From positions 24,475,315-24,539,314 of the forward strand of contig NC_045141.1 of the NCBI RefSeq assembly GCF_008831285.2: 64,000 nucleotides of DNA, written 5' to 3'. How positions within the stretch are numbered: position 1 is the first letter of the stretch; each line of letters opens with the position of its first letter. Both the position numbers and the translations under genes were made by a program. The notes under the pieces are model-generated. The model was not told where the DNA came from. It did not search any database and worked only from the letters and a program-made list of their open reading frames with translations. The stretch is from Nymphaea colorata (Eukaryota; Streptophyta; Magnoliopsida; Nymphaeales; Nymphaeaceae). Below are positions 51,801 through 62,000 of the stretch, in pieces.

Positions 51801-54800
51801 ATGGTCATTGATTCAAACACTGGGCCACAAACAAGGGAATCTTCTCTACAGCTTCTGGCAGTGACAAACACAAACAACCATGAAAATGTAGCAGCCATGT
51901 CCTCATTAGTTTCTAGTTCAAGAAATCTACCTGAAAGTATAAGCAATCACATTGCTGGCAACACACGTTCGGAGTCCACAGCAGACATGATGGAAACTGC
52001 TGATGGGCAATCTTTTGATATGCTTGAATCCAGAGGAATGGACAACACTATGGAGAGGCCAAATGATGCCAATAACATGTCAACGTTGACTGAACCTCCT
52101 GTTCCTTCAGTACTTAATGGTACAGATCACCCACAATCACCTGGGAGGCAGTCCAGCCCAGCAACAGCAGGTGCTTCTACCATCAATCCGTCAAGTATTT
52201 CTGGAAATTCCAATCTTCAAATGCTCCTAAGAAATATTGCTGTTGGACATCTTCATCAGTTTTTACCACTCGGTGATCCATCATGTTGGGAGCTGTCCTT
52301 TTTGCAAGGTTGGTTGATGGGTCAGTCACATGCTGGAATGCATCCAGTATTGCCTGTTTCTGATGGGTCCCATGGGGGTTCGCTGGGGATTAGGGGCATT
52401 GCATCCAATGTCATGGCATTTGATTCACAGGCAGCCCAGAGTGTGGAAGCTAGTGGTGCTTCTTCAGCAGTAATGAGAGGTGGCTCAAGGTCCAATTTCC
52501 GTCATCGATCTCGTTCAAGAGTGATGACCAATACAAGCTCAGGAGAAGGACCTGCTGTTGCTACTATTGAAGATAATGTTCCCCATACTGGTGGTGCTAC
52601 ATTGGCTTCTGATGGTGCTGCACCATCTTCAATGTCAGCTGCTGCTGCTGCTGCAGAGTTGCCTTGCACTGTGAAGCTAAGAATTTGGCCACACGATATC
52701 CAAAATCCTTGTGCGCCTCTGGATCCACATACTTGTCGCTTAACTATACCACATGCAGTTCTTTGCAGGCAAGGAGCTTGGTTAATCCACATTTTGTTGT
52801 AGTAAATTTGTAGTTTGTATTCATCTCAGGCCAAATTTTCTTGAGTTGATTGGGCATGTTTCTTTTGTGTTAGTGAAATGGGAGCTCATTTTTCCCCTTG
52901 TGGACGGTTTTTGGCTGCTTGTGTTGCATGCGTACTTCCCCATGTAGAAACAGATCCAGGAACACAAATGCAAATGCATCAAGATGTTGTTGGGGCTGCA
53001 ACATCTCCAACAAGGCACCCAATTGCGGCACACCGGATTGTTTATGAACTTCGTATATATTCTCTTGAGGAAGCCACGTAGGATCTTGCTCTCTATTTCC
53101 CATTTATTTGTGTTTACTCTCCTAGCTAGGAAAGTTGAATCTAAACTTTTGATGCATCATTTCTGATTTATTTACAGTTTTGGGGAAGTGCTTGCATCAA
53201 GGGCTATAAGGGCCGCTCATTGTCTGACCTCTATTCAGGTGAGTTGCTTGGATAAACATAAAGTATTACAAAATATGTGTTGTCTTTGAGATAATGTGTC
53301 ATCTTATTGACATTCCTATGGTTGCCTGTTTATGATAGTTTTGAAAATGAAAAAGCCTTGCATGGTGATACCTTTTCCTTTAATTTTAAAAGTTTCGGTG
53401 GTCTTGATGGCTTTCATTCTGAACGTGTACCTGTTTCACCTTAGTATGGTATGCAACCTTCTTTTCTAGCTCCTCTTTGAATCCAACGAACTGCCTCTGT
53501 GGCATCCAATGAGACTTCCAGTTCTCTCAATTGTGAATGCATCCTGGTTTCTGGTAGTTAGTTACTTAAGGATTTTAATCTGCTCAGTACCATTGTGAAA
53601 AGAATATACCCACCTATGTCACATAGGTACGGGTGCCGGTGTGGGTATGAGTACTGACCATTTTCAAAAAACATCGGTGCGGGGGTAAGGCTGTATATAT
53701 ATATATATATATATATATAAACAATAAGAAATACTTAGAATATATGTATCAAAATAAAGAATATACATCAATATAAACAAATAAATAACATAGAAAACAT
53801 ATATCAACGGCTCTTGCAGCAGTGTGTTTAAGAAACCTATGAAAAACTTTAAACATATGGCCAACCAAGCAGTCCCCTAGTCAAATATGAACATCAATCG
53901 AATTTTCACATCCAAAGAATAGAACAAAAAGTAAGGTGGAAAAAATTAAATCAAAGTAAAATTAAGCAGTTTAGATCTATAGGTACCCAAGTGTCAACCC
54001 ATTTTGGGTACGGGTATGGCGACACGGGTACGTGGACCTTACTGAAGTACCCATGTGACTTAGATACCCACGCTATTAATGAGTTGCTCCTAAACGAGGT
54101 TACAGGATTCCACTCTTGGAGTAAGGACCTTCTAATGACTCTTCAAATGTTCCATATGTGAATGGTCCATATCTGTGATGCCATTATTACATAATGAATA
54201 TTTGAAGCCATCATTCTCTAATTTGATTCTTCATGTGTGACGTGTAAATTATTTCATCATGTAGGAGAGAAGGAAAGCTCTTTCTTGATTAGGAAAGAAG
54301 GAACGAGATACATCTGCTTTATGTTTTTCTAATAGACTTGTCGAGATTACCTTTAAAGTAGTGGGAGGCATCCCTAAGCTTGCCATTTTCATATTATTGA
54401 GATTTAAGAATTTGACAATTGAGATGACTTCTACACTAGAAGCAGGTGAACTTTCAATTGCACTTTTTTTTGTCATGTCAAAGATTTCGGTCTTTTGAAC
54501 TTGGCTATTGTATGTGAATTTTTGCCCCCAATCTAGGCTACATAATTTTATGCTATTTTGTATTTTTAATTGTAGCAGGGGTATTTTTCCTTTTTGTGGT
54601 TGTTTAGTTCTCTTAAGTAGGAAAAAAGATTAAATGGATGTACTCCCTAGCGTTTGGTGATCTGAAAAGCGTCTACATCACCGGAGTCAGTGAATCATTT
54701 TTCAAAAGATCATTTCATTTTGCAGAAGAAGATTTGTAAATGTTCACGTGAATTCTCATATCAAATTCTATTGTGGAATAATCAGCCATAATAGGATCCA

Positions 54801-57800
54801 AATAGCTAGCCATGATAGGTATGATAATCCACGCATGACATCACAAATAAAGGGTGACTGCTACTTAGTATCTGCAATGTGTCTGAAGAAATATTTAAGA
54901 GGATGAAATTTGTATATTTACATCTTGCCCAAGTAAGGAATCATATCATATGTTTTGAACTTGGAAGTTTCGCGAGTTCGGAAAATCATAATAAAACGCT
55001 TGAAAATCCACCAATTTATGAAAAGTACTCATTTCATTGACAAATTCATTCTAAGGACATGGTAAGAGGGATTCATTGATCTCTATTTGTCAGAATGGTC
55101 ATATTCGTCAATGTACACAGAAACTGATTCTTGATATTATTTCGAGGCAAGGCTGTGTATTTTGAGAGAAAAACAGAGAATTAGAAATGCCTTTACCACA
55201 TACTGATTTGTGGAGAAAATATCACTTCTGGTAGGCTCTAAAAAAGGGACAATGCAGAAGTTTACTCTGCACTCATTCTTACAATTGCTTCCACTTGAAG
55301 GTGTTTTATCAATCAAAACTCAGTCCTCCTTGGATTTGTCATGGCTATTCCGTAGTTATATCAACTTTGAATTTTTATTTTGCTACTTTATTGTGAGGTT
55401 ATGCAAGCATTCTTTTGTTTGGTTTGCTCTATACGTAAAGGACAATTACTTGCCACTTTTTGTTGCTTTTCCAATTTTCTGCACTTGGCACTTCACGTGT
55501 ATGTGGTCCCAGGGTGGCTGATAGGATGTTTTTACTGATTCAGTGAAACTTTTCCTTGGAAAGGCCATGTCTAGGAAGAAATCTTCAAAGCATACTTGTT
55601 TGAAAGATGCTGCTGACAGATGCTAAGACCTTATTTCATTCATAACTGGTTTTTATCCATCTAGAGGATCAAGCAATTGGGAGACCTAGATTTATTAAGT
55701 TTATATGATGCAATTTTTCATTTGTTTTGCACAATAAAAATTTCCCCTTTTAGACTTCATTCCCAGGCTTATGTTGGATTCTGGCTATGGCAGTTTTCAC
55801 CCACATCTGAACACATACTACTAGCATATGGTCGCCGCCATAATTCTCTCCTAAGGAGCCTTGTTGTTGATGGAGAGACGACTATACCAATATACACTAT
55901 CTTGGAGGTACGTTCTTGTTTTAAAATCTTAATTTTTGCTTCTAATGTAACTTTCGTGTGTTAAGGCAGTTGCGTTATTGAATAAAGTTATTGTATTGAC
56001 TGTAGCTGCTTCTATTTTTGTCTTCTTCTAGGATGTCAAAATTTGTCTTTCTTTGTTCTTTTCAAATCTTATGTGGTAATGGAGTCAGGTGTTATGAATG
56101 CACCATATTTCTTCAATATATATAGGTTCTAGGTTCGAGTCAGTACATATGCTGGGAAGAACAGTTTATAGATGCAATTGAAGGTCTGATTTATCCTTTT
56201 ATTTAAAGACGGTAAATGTTAAAGAGGAGTACTTGCCCTTCCACATGTATTTGATTCTCATTTCTTTGTTTCCAACTGGAGTTGGATTCATAGTTCCCTT
56301 CCAATTAAATTTGTGGTTTGCTTCCAGGTTGTGTCTGGGAACCTGCCAATCAACCAGATGAGTCACTGGCTTGGTCTTCCACTGTGAGGTCCCAGTGGAA
56401 TGTCCCAGAGTTTGAAGAGTTGGGGCTAGGTCATGCTCTGTCTTTGCGAAGACAGCGGAATGCTGCATGCTAGTCTTTGCTGTATGGGTTCCTTGAATTT
56501 GTGTCTAGTATCTACCACATTCACATAGTATATATTGTATCTTATGTAGAGTTCTCTGTATAGAAGGTACATGTCGCTGGGGCTGACCTGGCTACATTCA
56601 TGAGTAATCCTGAATCACTGGATCTGAAGATCTCTGATGCCTCCTTTTGCCTGGAGTAGTTAACCTAGATTCTGCTTCCACTTTTCTTATTACTTCTGCC
56701 TTCTACGTCTGTTTGTGTTTGTTAAATCCTGTAATGTATTCATTGTTTGGTGCATGGACCTGTTGCTAAAATCTTTGAAGTTGGAAGTGTATTTTGACAT
56801 CATTGACTCTATCAACACAAAATTAGGTTGTATTTTTGCTCGTCTGTTCATTACTCCAATGAAGTCTGCATTCCTTGAATGACCAAAATTAATAGCTAGT
56901 GCATTGCACTAGTTATTTTTTTTCCGTAATATGTTGCTTTAATCTCATTAACAGGTCTGTTTTGGTTTCATTGATAAGAACTAATGAGAAACAATTTATT
57001 TATCTTATCCTGAGTCTGCTTTGCAAAATGTAAAAATTCTGGTTCTTGAAATTTTCAGGTATATAAAGTTTCAGACATGGAACTTGTCAGAGTCCTTCCT
57101 AGCGCTGACGACGAAGTTAATGTTGCTTGCTTTCATCCAGTAGTTGGAGGTGGTCTTGTCTATGGGACGAAGGTAATAAAGTACTTTCCGTATCATGTGA
57201 CCATCAAGTTTTTTATCTTCTTATCCTAATAATTCATATTTTTTCTGCATGCAGGAAGGAAAGCTTCGGCTTTTACATTATGATGGTCCCAATAATGCAA
57301 ATTGCATGGGCCCTGGATCTTCTTTGGACGACAATATGCTTGAGGTAGAATGGAAGAAAAGTTCCTCGATCATTTTGTCCTTTTTAAGTGTTTTTCTTGG
57401 GTTGGTTCTTTTGAAATGCGATTGGCTGTTAATAACTTAATACTGTTTGTTTCTACCTGATCATAGTCAGGGTTCTGAATACAGGAAATTGTTGTGCTCA
57501 AATGGACTTAAAATAGAAATACAGGAAATTGTTGTGCTCAAATGGACTTAAAATAGAAACCTTAGTAGCCTAAGTATGTGAGGGTCATGTGACACTCTTT
57601 CTGTCAGAGTATTGCTGCAATTATGGTAGTGGAGTAACCAGTATGCATGTAAATTAACATGCATGTACTCTTGTGATTTCACTGTTATGAATTGTGGGTA
57701 ATAAATTGCTATATGTTGTTGGATGGTGGATCTCATATTATGATTTTTTTTTCTTTTATCTGTTTGTTAAGTTGTACCTGCATTTTTATTAGTGGGAGCT

Positions 57801-59079
57801 TGGGAGCTGAGGGTGCCCTGCAAACTTGTATGCATGTCTTGTTTTTTAGTCTTCAGATAACGTCAAACATAGTTTGGTGGGTGTGATGAGGTTTAGGGAT
57901 CTGGAATGCATTCTTGCACTTGAAATGCGGGCAGTGTGTTGGTCTTTTTCAGCTTCGAGATTTTGTTTGGTACCTCTCCGCTTGTTTGAGAACTTTTGAT
58001 TCTCTAGAGTTTGATTGGAAGACAACTCAAGTAATCTGCATAAGAGAGAAATGGTGTTTGCTGACCGTGAGCAAGCAACTAAGTATCTCGAGCCAAGTGC
58101 TATTTCTCCATATAATAAATTGAAAAAGATGCTCATGCTTTACTTGGCAAGCAGCACATGGTTCATGAAAATTTCTAACGGCTTCTACGTCTTGGTCACT
58201 TTAAATGATGGTGCTGGACCATGTCAGCTGCGCATTTATTGATATTGGTGCCCCATGGTGCTGGATTATGCCATGGAAAACTTGGACGAGAGCATATGAA
58301 CTTGTGTTATATGTACAAGGAGTGTCTTCTTTATTAGTGTGTGTGTGTAAGGGTTTTTTCTTTTTTTTTTCCTTTTTTGTTTTTTTTTTTGGTTGTTGGG
58401 GGTTGGTTTTGTTGTGTTTGGGAGTGGGGGCGTATTGCTTGTGTTTATTTTTTAAATTAAAAAAATGGAAGTTTGAGAGGGGAATTCTGTAACATGAAAA
58501 CTTTTCATGTTTTTATACTTTATTGCATTATCACGTTGATTGATACTTCAAGGCTATTATTATGGGCATGGATGTATGCACGCACTCAAAATGCCTTTAG
58601 CAGGAAAAGGTTTTCTGGAAACAGCAATGTGAAAGGTGAAGCCTTTTGGTGGCTTTATGCATGATAAGGTCGCCTGTCTTTTTGCCTTCTCTGGATATGA
58701 TGAACCTGATTCTACTTGATTACAGAGTTAACCAGTATGTCCAGATAACACACTCAATCTCGAGGATGTATCTATATTATATGGTCACATGTCAAATCAA
58801 ATAATATTAGAAGGTTACTATTGACTGAACGTTTAGTTTCTGAAGATAGGTTGTGAAGATCCAATCATGCGTTGCTTCAAGCATGTGGTTTTAGATTATT
58901 TTTGTTGTAGCAACTAACTGGTTTTGTTGGTGGTTCGTGTATGCTTAATTTGCTATTATTTCACTATTATGGTCTGAAGATATGGCTAGTCTGAAAAGGT
59001 TATTTTCTATGCTGAAATATACTTTTGTGCATGTACTTGTGTTTTTTGGCAGGTGCAGACATATGCCTTAGAGTGTTGA
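40100..59079 (+). CDS. AMBRA1-like WD40-repeat protein
   Basis: There are fourteen coding exons: 40100-40209, 47783-47938, 48186-48302, 48386-48470, 50950-51058, 51204-51271, 51375-51497, 51579-52768, 52874-53077, 53178-53238, 55794-55907, 57059-57172, 57255-57344 and 59053-59079. Every junction keeps frame, giving 855 aa. WD40 repeats occupy about residues 95-255 (AAAFSPDGRTLASTHGDHTV, FHPGHPEVLASGSLDHEVRL, IASIAFHAQGDLLAVASGHK). A long Ser/Asn-rich disordered middle with a short polyalanine tract follows (260-640). A second WD-type block then returns (SEMGAHFSPCGRFLAACVAC; FSPTSEHILLAYGRRH; DEVNVACFHPVVGGGLVYGT), ending in TYALEC. This split-propeller layout matches AMBRA1 (DCAF3), a DDB1-CUL4 substrate receptor and autophagy regulator in animals. 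The plant role is inferred. Intron 8 uses a GC donor. Exon 11 could instead start 27 nt earlier (at about 55767). Intron 1 (7.6 kb) contains a complete copia element in antisense. Confidence 0.9.
40744..40748. repeat. Target site duplication TAGAG (left)
   Basis: Five bases immediately left of the copia element, identical to 46188-46192. Ty1/copia integrases make 5-bp duplications. Confidence 0.95.
40896..40904 (-). promoter_or_regulatory. TATA box in copia 3' LTR
   Basis: The minus strand reads TATAAATAG. Transcription from this LTR would run leftward toward, and antisense to, the first coding exon of the host gene (40100-40209). Confidence 0.6.
40941..41180 (-). repeat. Repeat array in LTR U3 (about 47-bp period)
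   Basis: Units begin with GAATCCTAGGAGA or a close variant at 40941, 40988, 41035, 41082 and 41149. Each of the first four continues with an 'acaaggayattaa'-like block. The array lies just upstream of the LTR TATA box in transcriptional orientation, the position of enhancer repeats. The identical array is in the other LTR (about 45927-46166). Confidence 0.85.
41196..45512 (-). CDS. Copia gag-pol polyprotein
   Basis: A single 1438-aa frame from the ATG at 45512. The open frame extends 107 codons further upstream but has no initiating ATG, and reads through the primer-binding site into the LTR CT-tract, so it is untranslated leader. Domains with approximate residues: gag (1-260); CCHC zinc knuckle CFQCNKKGHMKAQC (273-286); aspartic protease with LDSGA (about 336); GAG-pre-integrase with LWHSRLGHCG (about 497); integrase core starting FSDVWGP with YTPQQNGVVERKHR (about 558-665); reverse transcriptase from WEIVPRP through QMDVKNAFLHG to the YVDD box (about 950-1115); RNase H with TDADWAGDP and STEAEYRCMA (about 1275-1330) and DNQSA. 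No frameshift or stop interrupts it. The TAA stop lies within the first six bases of the 3' LTR. Confidence 0.97.
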   Translation of the reverse strand: MENLSHSGMSSSFLPHLITEKLNHENYLIWKRQIMPFIRSQGLFGHLDGSTKAPPISVLQEIKNEAGEVIAVHEDNNPEHAMWMRRDQSLVAYILSTLSQQVLLSVSDDCTAEELWETLANTFSQISEARIMYLKKEFQNLSKGSTSIMDYLGRIKAVADQLAASGNNISDKEKVQQTLNGLGHDYHAFITALEVLPVLPSFNELQGKLLQHEMNMKRVIERTDQGNSQNVLAMNVKFGKSHGNSNHGGRGILPTPHNQGMSPLDTSRKIPICFQCNKKGHMKAQCWFNPQNKNKGVRHDYKQGGQSSKSTAEDMQQLLMAAFSKMTIKQNEQGEWFLDSGAATHVTGNAGKLTNLSPHYGRSCIITGDGKSHPITHIGNAHIPLSSSSLSLSNVVLAPNIKKNIISISKLIDDTSSSVEFTPSSVYVKDLQTKKMFARGERQGNMYVLKECLPKDSSTFDIGLKTFSLSHNASSVPSSCHFQSKVRGPNQFLESDLWHSRLGHCGRHFIEKLVTDSLIPRSSLPLTSSVKKCSSCGLCKSHVLPFHNINQRASKPFETIFSDVWGPAPIDSMSGSRYYVLFIDSYSRFTWIYFMKHKSEVPHIFRNFYAMIQTKFSSNVVHFQCDGGGEYSSLDFIEFLREKGITRQISCPYTPQQNGVVERKHRHIVESAMSMMHDTNVPISLWTEAFHTAVYIINCLPMTLLMSKSPYFTLLGKQPDYKNLKVFGCVCYVHVDAALRNKFQDKAIQCRFVGYADEYKGFRCYDPTTKRIKTSRNVIFDEHSFDNTNEMPMTIESYDPWTSTQLFNADPVIENDVPQSEDSERAIQPSDMAQSENQEDPTQSSSHHENNNEQSNDAHRYSGLIYSRRLRDRDAHSEEDNMPHLRRSQRIRHPIHRWVSYDSLSLDFQLFMAKIGKEEEPTSFDQASKSHHWRKAMKEEMDALHECGTWEIVPRPHEKNVVGSKWVYKIKYKPDGSIERHKARLVAKGFTQQYGEDYDETFSPVIKMGTIRVIISLAVEYGWRLHQMDVKNAFLHGDLREEVYMEQPPGYTKGDSHAWVCKLRKSIYGLKQASRSWFDSFSCKIQECGFRRCPLDHSLFIYRKENIFTLLLIYVDDIVITGNSEKHIEEAKVLMMQNFKMKELGDLRFFLGVEIDRHNNRLTLTQQKYTLDLLKKSGMSDCKPVGTPSVLNQRLSAQDGELYEDPTQYRSIVGALQYLTFTRPDIIYAVNQVSQFMHAPRDTHMDAVKRILRYLKGTAGDGLVYGKSENITTGHQLMTFTDADWAGDPDQRKSISGFCIFIGRNLVSWSCRKQKAVARSSTEAEYRCMAAGTAEVTWVRHLLEDIGEKIKTSMLMCDNQSAINIAFNPVQHGRTKHIEIDQHFVRQKVEDKEIQPIYVRTDEQVADLFTKGLTKERFWFLKGKLYMVQNHAQLEGGC
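41202..41213 (-). promoter_or_regulatory. Copia polypurine tract
   Basis: The minus strand reads GAGGGAGGG directly against the 3' LTR start (TGTTAA). This is the expected plus-strand primer for reverse transcription. Confidence 0.9.
45721..45732 (-). promoter_or_regulatory. Copia primer-binding site (tRNA-iMet)
   Basis: The minus strand reads TGGTATCAGAGC directly after the 5' LTR, with no spacer. It is complementary to the 3' end of plant initiator tRNA-Met, the standard copia primer. Confidence 0.95.
45733..46187 (-). repeat. Copia 5' LTR
   Basis: 455 bp, identical to the 3' LTR apart from one extra GA dinucleotide. TATAAATAG lies at 45882-45890 (minus). The (CT)n tract lies in the transcribed part downstream of it. 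Confidence 0.97.
46188..46192. repeat. Target site duplication TAGAG (right)
   Basis: Exact match to 40744-40748. Confidence 0.95.
46471..46934. repeat. About 226-bp tandem duplication in host intron 1
   Basis: Two head-to-tail copies, each starting ACTCCAGGGCATGGTACAGA, at 46471 and 46697. They share nearly the whole unit ('gaagtcagccatttaaaata', 'gggaaactgcttgttttcat'), with a few small indels. The array lies about 280 bp right of the copia insertion. Confidence 0.95.
48471..50949 (+). other. AMBRA1-like intron 4
   Basis: A 2.5-kb intron. It contains a 'gtatcgtaatgtatcgtaaa' motif cluster (50410-50485) resembling the end of a common plant dispersed repeat; the matching other end is not seen. 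No coding insert. Confidence 0.7.
52769..52873 (+). other. GC-AG intron (intron 8 of AMBRA1-like gene)
   Basis: The exon 8 to intron boundary reads TTTGCAG/GCAAGG and the intron ends TTGTGTTAG. No GT donor nearby preserves the frame. Splicing here gives C-S-E-M-G-A-H-F-S-P-C-G, which continues the WD40 domain. GC donors with a strong CAG/GCAAG context are a known minor class. Confidence 0.85.
53606..54071. mobile_element. hAT-like MITE in intron 10
   Basis: A non-coding element of about 450 bp (53614-54063). Its ends are 17-bp terminal inverted repeats matching at 15 of 17 positions: CTATGTCACATAGGTAC at left, and GTACCCATGTGACTTAG at right. An exact 8-bp direct repeat, ATACCCAC, flanks it (53606-53613 and 54064-54071). 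An 8-bp duplication is the hAT signature. A (TA)n tract lies inside. Confidence 0.75.
53694..53719. repeat. (TA)n microsatellite
   Basis: About 12 TA units inside the intron 10 MITE. Confidence 0.9.
57479..57558. repeat. Exact 40-bp tandem duplication in intron 13
   Basis: ATACAGGAAATTGTTGTGCT plus the next 20 bases occurs twice, 57479-57518 and 57519-57558, with no mismatch. Confidence 0.97.
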
Positions 59080-62000
59080 ATATACTTTCTCGCCTCTACT
59101 GCCAACTAGATGCTGTGTGACACAGTGATACCCATCTTGAATGGGGTCCTTGCCATCTTTGCAGAAGGATGCCACGGAATGGTGCTGCTGTGCATGTTCA
59201 CCATATTTATAGCCTGTGTATGTATGTTATTTGTAACAAATCATCTATGGTAGCTTTTACTGCTGCTAGTGTAAAATACTGAGGTGAGCATGTAGTGCCT
59301 GATAGGTTCTTCCAAAGGGATGTAACGCTAAATTTTTGACATGGAAAAATTTGTACAAGATACATCATTGGCCAATCAAATCAAGTGTTTTCACAGCATA
59401 AATTCTTTAAACAAGATCTTTCTGCTTGTTGCCTTTACTGACATTGGAAGTCCTTTTGTGGCATTTTTCTGCACAATCTTGAAAGAAGGCGACACATTTG
59501 CAGACCAAGCTAGCTGCGTGATGTCAAAGAAGATTATTTTGCTTTCTTTTGGACGGAGGTTATTTGCTTTTTCTCTGCCGACATGCTGCCCACGGCTCCC
59601 ATCGTCTACATCTCCGGCATTTATATGTCGTGTGCACGAATTTAATCATACTCGGATAATGATGTTTTTACTGAGCCGTACCAGGCATGTCAGGGTTAAA
59701 AGACGTCTTGGCAACTGTTTTTGTAATCGTTTCTTTTATCTCCCCTTTCCTAAATAAAATACGGCACCTGATTTTTCAATCTTACATTGCAGGCACAGGC
59801 ATCCAATTGCTAAAACATTTTGAGATCTTCTAAGCCCACAGCGAAGTACATCCAACCTGTGAGAGATGCGTCCCATTAGGGGGTTGGTGGGGAAGGGACT
59901 GCACCCGGTTGCAGACGTTTAGTTGTTGTAGAAGGACGTTTGCTAGCTAGAATCTGTGTTTATAATTTTAATTTATCGGCTAGTTCTGAAGTTTCATGAT
60001 ACAGTTTCCCGTATCATGCATTTTTGGTCATCTCTTTGCAACATTTCATGTTTCAACGTTTGCCAATAAAAGTGCAAGGAATGTCTTTCAAATAACTTTC
60101 AGGCTGAAAGGGGGGATTCATGAGTTTAGTGTCTTGTCGTGGACCCGTTGTTCTCATGTCGCAGAATTCGTCGTATAACTAAAGTGGCAAAATTTGGTAA
60201 CAAAGAAAAGACCACTTGTATTTCTTTCTACTTTTCTCCGAGAAGTTCAAGCAATTGCATTAGTTAATGCACAATCCAGTAAATTTTAAGCCCATTAGTC
60301 AGTGTTTAAAATTTCAGTGACAATCAAGAATGGCTGGTAAATGGCTACGCGGCGAAGATAACTTTTTGAAGACGCTGAACACGAGAGAGAGGGAGAAAGA
60401 CAATGGAAGCACTGGGCGAGGGTTGGCCCAGACGGTTGACGAGCTCGGGTTGGTCAGCAGACTGTCGACCTGTCAAAATGGGTGGGCTAGAAGGTCCCAA
60501 CATACCCCATTTTTCTCTAGGACTGATCTGTCTACATTCTTAGACAGTCTTCTCCATGCTGGGTGAGGAAGCATTTATCAATATAGTCAGCTGTCCCAGC
60601 TTGGGTTAGGTTGGATCGGGCTTCCAGAACCTTAAGACACAATCCATGTCAAGCTCCAATTATCGATTGCGTTCCTATTTTAGCCAAAGTCTGCTTGGGT
60701 AGGACAGAACTCGTTAGAGTATTTGGATCCATAAGGCTGTTCTAACTTAAAATGCACATCACAGTGATAATCTAGTGACGTTACACTTTTTAACCTTCTA
60801 AGAGAAGTGGCCAAAGTGGAATCCATCCTACAATTGAGATTTGAGAGCTTTTGAGCTATTATGCTTGGAATAAGATACTTGTGCCTTGATTCCGATTAGA
60901 GGGTCTATCGTCAACATTGACTGGAAAAAGAAGAAAAATAGTAAAAACAGCCAAATTACATAGAATTTTCAACTAGAGAAAAAATACGAAGAAACGCTTA
61001 ACTCTGCAAGCGGAAGTCTGAAAGTTTTCCCATCAGATGTAATAGCTCAAATCATGAAGATTGCCGGGTCTACTGGTTTTGGACTTGGAAATCATTAGCT
61101 TTTTGACAGCCTTGCTCACTACCAACCAAAGTTTCATATTAGATTGTTAGTTTGTAATGGCCACGGATTGTTATTAGTTTATCCTTACCTGCTCTTCGAA
61201 AAGCGTGCAAGTACTAACCGTACCTAATTCTGACTACGTCTTCTTGCTTTATCAAATGTAACGGCTTATGAGTTTCATGACATTAGACTTGCGAAAGTGT
61301 CAACTGTTGGTCTATATTGGAAGAATTCCGTGAACTTGAGTGGATTAAATACTACTGAAAGGTGAATTCTTTTCTGACAACAGCCACCATGTAAATTAGT
61401 CGCCGCAGTTAAATTTGCAAATACAATTCAACAAACGTTTATATTATGAATAAGCTGGTAAATTTGCTGTTACTAAGGGTTGGTTTTTGTAGTTTTCGTT
61501 GATTTTGAAAATGGCTTCCAGGCGGTGACCCCACAGTAGAGGCTGCATTGTGCATGCCACCAGTCACCTGGAATTCGGGTGCCACCGTCGTTCACGTGCA
61601 TCCTAAGGGATAGGGTCCCCTTACTGCACCCCATTACGTCGGCCAAAGCTCAAGCCTTGGTGAGATTGCATTGTTCTTCCTCTGCGGTGCATTCGACTGC
61701 ATAGAATGTGCTCCCTTCACGTTGTTCTTAAGCATCGTGAAGTAGTTCATTTCATCTTCTAGGCTGTGCACATACATACCCACGTTGTGGAATTTGGAGT
61801 TATTGCCTAAGCAGTCTCTCCTGCCCATCTTTTAGATGCTTGCGAAAAGTGTAAAGACACGCCAAGCGTTCGACAAAATGCCTAAACAAAAGCAGAGTCT
61901 TAGATAGCCTGTGTTTTTAGGTAATACTAGATTGGGAGAAATGGTGCTGTTATTTTTTAGCTGATGATATGACGTTTAGGCATTTGCTGCCTTACATTGT

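Noticed and set aside
55767-55793. Alternative acceptor adding nine residues to AMBRA1-like exon 11
   Set aside because: It is in frame and possible, but the later acceptor joins SIQ directly to FSPTSEH, which fits the expected continuous WD40 strand better.
59341-59757. 138-aa plus-strand open frame downstream of the AMBRA1-like gene
   Set aside because: No recognisable domain, odd composition, and it lies in or just beyond the 3' UTR. Length alone is not evidence.
61634-61828. 64-aa minus-strand frame starting with a true ATG
   Set aside because: Composition is somewhat coding-like, but I recognise no family and see no flanking exons. It may be a relic.
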